This document shows positions 60,359 through 64,000 of a stretch of DNA of 64,000 bases, piece by piece; position 1 is the stretch's first letter; the number at the start of each line of letters is the position of its first letter. The stretch is from Massilia sp. HP4 (GTDB taxonomy: Bacteria > Pseudomonadota > Gammaproteobacteria > Burkholderiales > Burkholderiaceae_D): positions 1 to 64,000 of the forward strand of contig NZ_STGG01000047.1 in the NCBI RefSeq assembly GCF_005222695.1, read 5' to 3'. The notes under the pieces are model-generated. The model was not told the DNA's origin. It ran no database searches and saw only the letters and a program-made list of their open reading frames with translations. The translations under genes were made by a program, and so were the position numbers.

Positions 60359-61000
60359 TCAGCTCGGTGCTGCAACGCAGGTCACGGCGATATTGCTCAC
60401 ATTGGCAGCCTTCATGACGTCGGTGCCGTTTGCAACGGTACAGACCTGGCCGGTAGGCTGGGTCAGGACGGTCACGCCATAGGAGACGCCAAAGCGAACA
60501 GGCGTGTCGAACGTGAAGGGAACCGGCGTCGTCACGCCAGCGGCCGGCTTGGCAATGCTGACCGTGCCGCCAGTGCTTCCGTTGGAAAGCACCAGGCCGT
60601 CGGCGGTCAGGCCAGTGACCGCGCCGCCGATCGCATAGGGGGTGACCTCGCAAACGAAGGCGATGTTGATGTCCGCCAGGCGGCCGGCAGTATCGCTGGA
60701 GCTGTCATACTGCCCCTGCGGCGTACCGCATTGCTGGTTGTTTGGAGGGCTCTTGAATACGACGCGGTAGACATCGCCATATTCGAGCTTGTTCGGGAAT
60801 GAGAAACTGACCAGGTCGCCAGGCGTGGCGGGCGGTGCAATGGCGATCTCCATGCCGTTGGTGGACAGGACCGCCCCCGGATAGACGATGCCGGCGATCG
60901 TGCCTTTGACGACAAATTCGGCTTTGTCACTGCCGCCACAGCCGGCCAGGCCTGCAACCAGCGCCAGCGCGAGCGCCGGACGGATCAGGGAAGACTTCAT
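60359..61000 (-). CDS. Tandem-duplicate lipoprotein, unknown function (copy 2)
   Basis: 213 residues. Lipoprotein signal MKSSLIRPALALALVAGLAGC (Cys21 would be lipidated). The remainder has two similar beta-rich units of about 85 residues, each with a G(A/L)VLSxNG-like strand, a long strand, and a final pattern QPTGQVCTVANGT followed by NIAVTC. Starts 20 bases after the stop of copy 1, with GGAG upstream. Paired Cys in the C-terminal unit may form a disulfide. No family known to me with certainty. Confidence 0.75.
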   Translation of the reverse strand: MKSSLIRPALALALVAGLAGCGGSDKAEFVVKGTIAGIVYPGAVLSTNGMEIAIAPPATPGDLVSFSFPNKLEYGDVYRVVFKSPPNNQQCGTPQGQYDSSSDTAGRLADINIAFVCEVTPYAIGGAVTGLTADGLVLSNGSTGGTVSIAKPAAGVTTPVPFTFDTPVRFGVSYGVTVLTQPTGQVCTVANGTDVMKAANVSNIAVTCVAAPS

Positions 61001-61020
61001 GCGTAACGCTCCAGGAAAAA

Positions 61021-61602
61021 TTAAGGGGTGCAGGTAACAGCCACATTGGTGACGGGGGCCGGGCCGACAGCGCCGGAGCCATTGCTCACAGTGCAGGTCT
61101 GATTAGCCGGTTGTCGCAGGATTGATACACCATATGGGGAATCTTCCGGGATGTCGGCCAGCTTGAACGAGGTGGCGCCCGGCTGGAGCGTGACGTTATC
61201 CGAGCCATTGGCCAGGACCAGTTCGCCCTTCAGGTTGCTGACGGTGCCCGACAGCCCATGGAGCCTGACATCACAGATAACTTCGACGGTGTAGACGTGG
61301 TAGCCGGCGCGGCCACTACCATTCTCGATCCTGCAACCGCTGACGTTCGACGGTTCGGCCTTGATTTGCACGTTATAACGGTCGTCGCTCGCAATCAGGG
61401 TGTCGAAATACCAATCGCCCCTGCCGTTACTGGTCGGCGTGATGGCCTTGTCGGAACCGCCGTTATTGGTCAGCACGAGGCCGGCCTTGGTCACGCCGTA
61501 AAACTGGCCGCCCAGGTACAGTTGGCCATCGCTGCCGCCGCAGGCAGACAGGGCGACCGCGCATGCCAGCGCCGCGCCGGCGCGCAGGTAGGAACTCTTC
61601 AT
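61021..61602 (-). CDS. Tandem-duplicate lipoprotein, unknown function (copy 1)
   Basis: 193 residues. Lipoprotein signal MKSSYLRAGAALACAVALSAC (Cys21). Two units with GLVLTNNGG and GELVLANGSDNVTLQPG, ending QPANQTCTVSNGSG and NVAVTC; the same design as its neighbour. GGAG precedes the ATG at 61602. The pair looks like an old gene duplication followed by divergence; probably surface- or periplasm-exposed, unknown role. Confidence 0.75.
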   Translation of the reverse strand: MKSSYLRAGAALACAVALSACGGSDGQLYLGGQFYGVTKAGLVLTNNGGSDKAITPTSNGRGDWYFDTLIASDDRYNVQIKAEPSNVSGCRIENGSGRAGYHVYTVEVICDVRLHGLSGTVSNLKGELVLANGSDNVTLQPGATSFKLADIPEDSPYGVSILRQPANQTCTVSNGSGAVGPAPVTNVAVTCTP

Positions 61603-61829
61603 AACATCTCCAAAAAATCTAGCGGGAAAGCGCAGCTGCGCGGTTGGAATAGAAAAATCGCTCAACATTTTAGTCCATTTGGCAAGCTGCTGGTCCATTT
61701 CGGGCGCATTTGGTTTTGTATCATGGTGTAACCAGGATTTAACAACAGCAACACTCTCCGTGTGCGCATTGCATTTGGACTGGCGCATCGCTATGCTTGG
61801 GGCGCACTGATTCCCCTGTCTGGAAGCCG

Positions 61830-62555
61830 ATGACCCGCCGCCAAGCCTGGCCCAAAGCCGTCCTGTTCGACCTCGACGATACCCTGTGGCCGATCGCGCC
61901 CGTGATCCTGGAAGCCGAAAAACTGTTGTATGCCTGGCTCGGGCAGCATGCGCCGCGCGTCGCCGAGCGCTTCACGATCGACAGCCTGCGCCAGGCGCGC
62001 CTCGAATTGCTGGCCGCCCGCCCCGAATTCGGGATCGACCTGGGTGCCCTGCGCCATGCCGGCCTGGTCGCCGCCTTCGAACAGGTGGGCGAGGATGCCG
62101 GCAAGGTCGAACTGGCGATGACCGAGTTCTTTGCCGCCCGCAATGCGGTCACCCCTTACCAGGATGTCGTGCCGGGCCTCGAACGCCTGAAGAAACAGGT
62201 GCTGGTCGGCTCGGTCACCAATGGCGTGGCCGACTTGCAGACGATCGGCCTGGCCCACCACTTCCAGGCCTCGGTGGCGGCGCGCGCGTTCGGCCGTGCC
62301 AAGCCCGATCCCGGCATTTTTCTGGCCGGCTGCGCCGCCCTGGACGTGGCGCCGTCCGACACCCTGTATGTCGGCGACGATCTGCTGCTCGACGTGCAGG
62401 GCGCCCAGCGCGCGGGCCTGCGTGCGGCCTGGATGAACCGGACCGGCAAGGTGAATGACCTGGCCGGCGAAGTCTCGCCCGATGTCGAGGTATCGAGCCT
62501 GGACGAGCTGCTCGACTGGCTGGAAACGCACCATCTGCACGAACATCAGGTCTGA
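61830..62555 (+). CDS. HAD-superfamily hydrolase
   Basis: 241 residues. Motif I VLFDLDDTLWP (nucleophile Asp and Asp+2), motif II GSVTNG, motif III Lys in GRAKPDPGIF, motif IV YVGDDLLLDVQGAQRAG. A phosphatase of the YjjG/PGP-like or epoxide-hydrolase-N group; substrate unknown. ATG 61830 has TGGAAG upstream; a TTG at 61797 would add 11 residues. hrcA begins 83 bases later under its own -10. Confidence 0.87.
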   Translation: MTRRQAWPKAVLFDLDDTLWPIAPVILEAEKLLYAWLGQHAPRVAERFTIDSLRQARLELLAARPEFGIDLGALRHAGLVAAFEQVGEDAGKVELAMTEFFAARNAVTPYQDVVPGLERLKKQVLVGSVTNGVADLQTIGLAHHFQASVAARAFGRAKPDPGIFLAGCAALDVAPSDTLYVGDDLLLDVQGAQRAGLRAAWMNRTGKVNDLAGEVSPDVEVSSLDELLDWLETHHLHEHQV

Positions 62556-62604
62556 ACATGCGTCACAGCAAGCCTTGTGCTGCCGTGCCATGCCCCAACC
62601 TGCC

Positions 62605-62610
62605 TATAAT
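62605..62610 (+). promoter_or_regulatory. -10 element of the hrcA promoter
   Basis: TATAAT 28 bases before the hrcA start; the -35 region is weak. No CIRCE element (TTAGCACTC-9-GAGTGCTAA) is seen here. Confidence 0.45.
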
Positions 62611-62638
62611 ATAAGCATATCGAACGTTTCCTGGAATC

Positions 62639-63655
62639 ATGCAACTCGACCACCGTGCCCAAACCCTGCTCAAAGCGCTCGTCGAACGTTATATCGCCGA
62701 CGGCCAGCCGGTAGGCTCGCGCGCACTGTCCAAGCTGTCGGGCCTGGAGTTGTCGCCGGCCACTATCCGTAACGTCATGGCCGACCTCGAGGACATGGGT
62801 TTCGTCGCCAGCCCGCATACCTCGTCCGGCCGCATCCCCACCCCGCGCGGCTACCGCGTGTTCGTCGACACCCTGCTGACGGTGGGGCCGATCGACGACA
62901 AGGCGGTCGATGCCGAGCGCATGCGCCTTCCCATGCACCAGCCGCAGAAGCTGATCGCCAACGCGGCGCAGATGCTGTCCTCGCTGTCGCAATTCGCCGG
63001 CGTGGTGCAGAGCCCGCGCCGCGAATCGGTCTTCCAGCAGATCGAATTCCTGCGCCTGGGCGAAAAGCGCATCCTGCTGGTGATCGTCGATCCGCGCGGC
63101 GACGTCCAGAACCGCCTGCTGTTGCTCGACAAGGACTACACCCCCGCGCAACTGACCCAGTCGGCCAATTACCTGAACCAGAATTTCGCCGGCCTGTCGT
63201 TCGACGCGGTGCGCAAGCGCCTGAGCGGCGAGCTGCAGCAGCTGCGTGACGATATGGGGCGCCTGATGCAGGCGGCGGTCGAGGCCGGTAGCGAGGCGAT
63301 GGCCGAGGGCGACGATATGGTCATCGCGGGCGAGCGTAACCTGCTGTCGGTGGCCGACCTGTCATCGAACATGAGCTCGCTGCGCCAGATGTTCGAGATG
63401 TTCGAGCAAAAGACCGGCCTGATGCAGTTGCTGGACGTGTCGAGCAAGGCGGGCGGGGTGCAGATCTTCATCGGCGGCGAGTCGAAGCTGGTGCCGATGG
63501 ACGAGATGAGCGTGGTGACGGCGCCGTATGCGGTCGACGGCCGCATCGTCGGCACCCTGGGCGTGATCGGGCCGACCCGGATGGCGTATGAAAGGGTGAT
63601 CCCGATCGTCGATATCACGGCCAAGCTGCTGTCGAATGCATTGAGCCACTCCTGA
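62639..63655 (+). CDS. hrcA: Heat-inducible transcription repressor HrcA
   Basis: 338 residues. N-terminal winged helix ([20 protein letters not shown] and [21 protein letters not shown]) that binds CIRCE operators, and a C-terminal GAF-like dimer domain that needs GroE to fold ([38 protein letters not shown]). Normally represses groESL. No grpE or dnaK follows here; the next gene is fur, read from the other strand. Confidence 0.96.
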   Translation: MQLDHRAQTLLKALVERYIADGQPVGSRALSKLSGLELSPATIRNVMADLEDMGFVASPHTSSGRIPTPRGYRVFVDTLLTVGPIDDKAVDAERMRLPMHQPQKLIANAAQMLSSLSQFAGVVQSPRRESVFQQIEFLRLGEKRILLVIVDPRGDVQNRLLLLDKDYTPAQLTQSANYLNQNFAGLSFDAVRKRLSGELQQLRDDMGRLMQAAVEAGSEAMAEGDDMVIAGERNLLSVADLSSNMSSLRQMFEMFEQKTGLMQLLDVSSKAGGVQIFIGGESKLVPMDEMSVVTAPYAVDGRIVGTLGVIGPTRMAYERVIPIVDITAKLLSNALSHS

Positions 63656-63673
63656 CGCCGGGCGGCATCAGGC

Positions 63674-63713
63674 GAAAAAAAAGGCACGTAGGGATATCCC
63701 ACGCGCCTTTTTT
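63674..63713. terminator. Bidirectional terminator between hrcA and fur
   Basis: AAAAAGGC, CGT and GGGAT on the left pair with ATCCC, CG and GCCTTTTT on the right, with single-base bulges. A and T runs on both sides let it end both convergent transcripts. Confidence 0.8.
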
Positions 63714-63742
63714 AGTATGCCCGCGGAAGCGGGCGGCAGGCT

Positions 63743-64000
63743 TTATTCAGGCTTGCCGATGCCCCGGCATTGCGGGCAGCTGCCATAGATCGCGAGCGCA
63801 TGCTCGACGATCGTGAAGCCGTGTTTTTCGGCGATCATCTGCTGGCGCTTTTCGATCTCGTCGTCGTAGAACTCCTCGACGCGGCCGCAGGTGACGCACA
63901 CCAGGTGGTCGTGGTGCGAACCGGCATTGAGCTCATAAATGGCCTTGCCGGTCTCGAAATGGTTGCGGTTGAGCAGGCCAGCCTGTTCGAACTGGGTCAA
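63743..64000 (-). CDS. fur: Ferric uptake regulator (C-terminal part; 5' end outside window)
   Basis: 85 residues visible; the start lies beyond base 64000. NHFETGKAIYELNAGSHHDH and LVCVTCGRVEEFYDDEIEKR carry the Fur dimer domain with the iron site His/Asp and the structural zinc CxxC; a second Cys pair (SCPQC) is at the C-terminus. Represses iron genes when Fe(II) is high; the Fur box at 35424-35442 is a likely target. Convergent with hrcA. Confidence 0.95.
   Translation of the reverse strand: MTQFEQAGLLNRNHFETGKAIYELNAGSHHDHLVCVTCGRVEEFYDDEIEKRQQMIAEKHGFTIVEHALAIYGSCPQCRGIGKPE

Noticed and set aside
62560-62638. CIRCE operator before hrcA
   Set aside because: No TTAGCACTC-type inverted repeat is present in this interval.

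Overview
The window looks like a chromosomal segment of a GC-rich betaproteobacterium of the Oxalobacteraceae, most likely Massilia or a close relative. This is an inference from several things: the very high G+C at third codon positions, the lptD-surA-pdxA-rsmA block facing amgK-murU, the hrcA-fur pairing, and generally betaproteobacterial protein sequences. No rRNA, tRNA or CRISPR array was seen. Most of the window is ordinary chromosome; mobile or repeat DNA occupies only a few short stretches.

Layout. 1-10720: arginine succinyltransferase (AST) catabolic operon, aruF-aruG-astD-astB-gdh-astE, with a 1,564-residue NAD-glutamate dehydrogenase inserted before astE; the operon ends in a strong terminator. 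10782-17530: an old-yellow-enzyme reductase, a GIN-domain lipoprotein, a flavohemoglobin behind an NsrR-like site, an amino-acid permease, a CAT-fold acetyltransferase and a secreted alpha/beta hydrolase. 17640-25066: S46 dipeptidyl-peptidase, a cardiolipin-synthase-like phospholipase D, a GlsB/YeaQ membrane protein, a glycine-zipper protein with internal repeats, and a cytochrome b561-YceI-YceI operon. 25181-30323: TonB-dependent receptor, purB, and overlapping glutathione-transferase and PfkB-kinase genes.

30338-38022 is rich in iron genes: bacterioferritin (bfr), then a complete IS1595-type insertion sequence, mipA facing a two-component system, bfd with a near-perfect Fur box, and feoA-feoB plus a Cys-rich FeoB-associated protein. 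A fur gene enters at the right edge. 38125-43010: a glutathione transferase, an Xni-type nuclease, a receiver protein lacking its phospho-Asp, two MITE-like elements inserted in tandem at overlapping stop codons, and a divergent pair of GAF-domain proteins (HTH-GAF and GAF-GGDEF-EAL). 43017-47836: mnmA-nudJ and the three-gene transhydrogenase operon pntAA-pntAB-pntB. 47836-49806: an unrecognised polytopic membrane protein between two oppositely oriented palindromic repeats. 49806-59837: amgK-murU-pepP-ubiH operon diverging from lptD-surA-pdxA-rsmA. 60013-64000: a 55-residue secreted peptide, two tandem paralogous lipoproteins, a HAD phosphatase, hrcA and the C-terminal part of fur.

How the genes work together. 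The AST genes convert arginine to glutamate and succinate, and the built-in glutamate dehydrogenase would carry glutamate on to 2-oxoglutarate. bfr, bfd, feo and fur form an iron import, storage and release circuit. lptD, surA, amgK and murU serve the envelope (LPS insertion, outer-membrane protein folding, peptidoglycan recycling). I found no convincing new defence or biosynthetic system. The best candidates for something undescribed are the tandem MITEs at a shared CTAG stop site, the repeat-flanked membrane protein, the dyad-rich region beside the IS, the 17-bp duplication that creates a six-codon leader ORF at lptD, and the phospho-Asp-less receiver.
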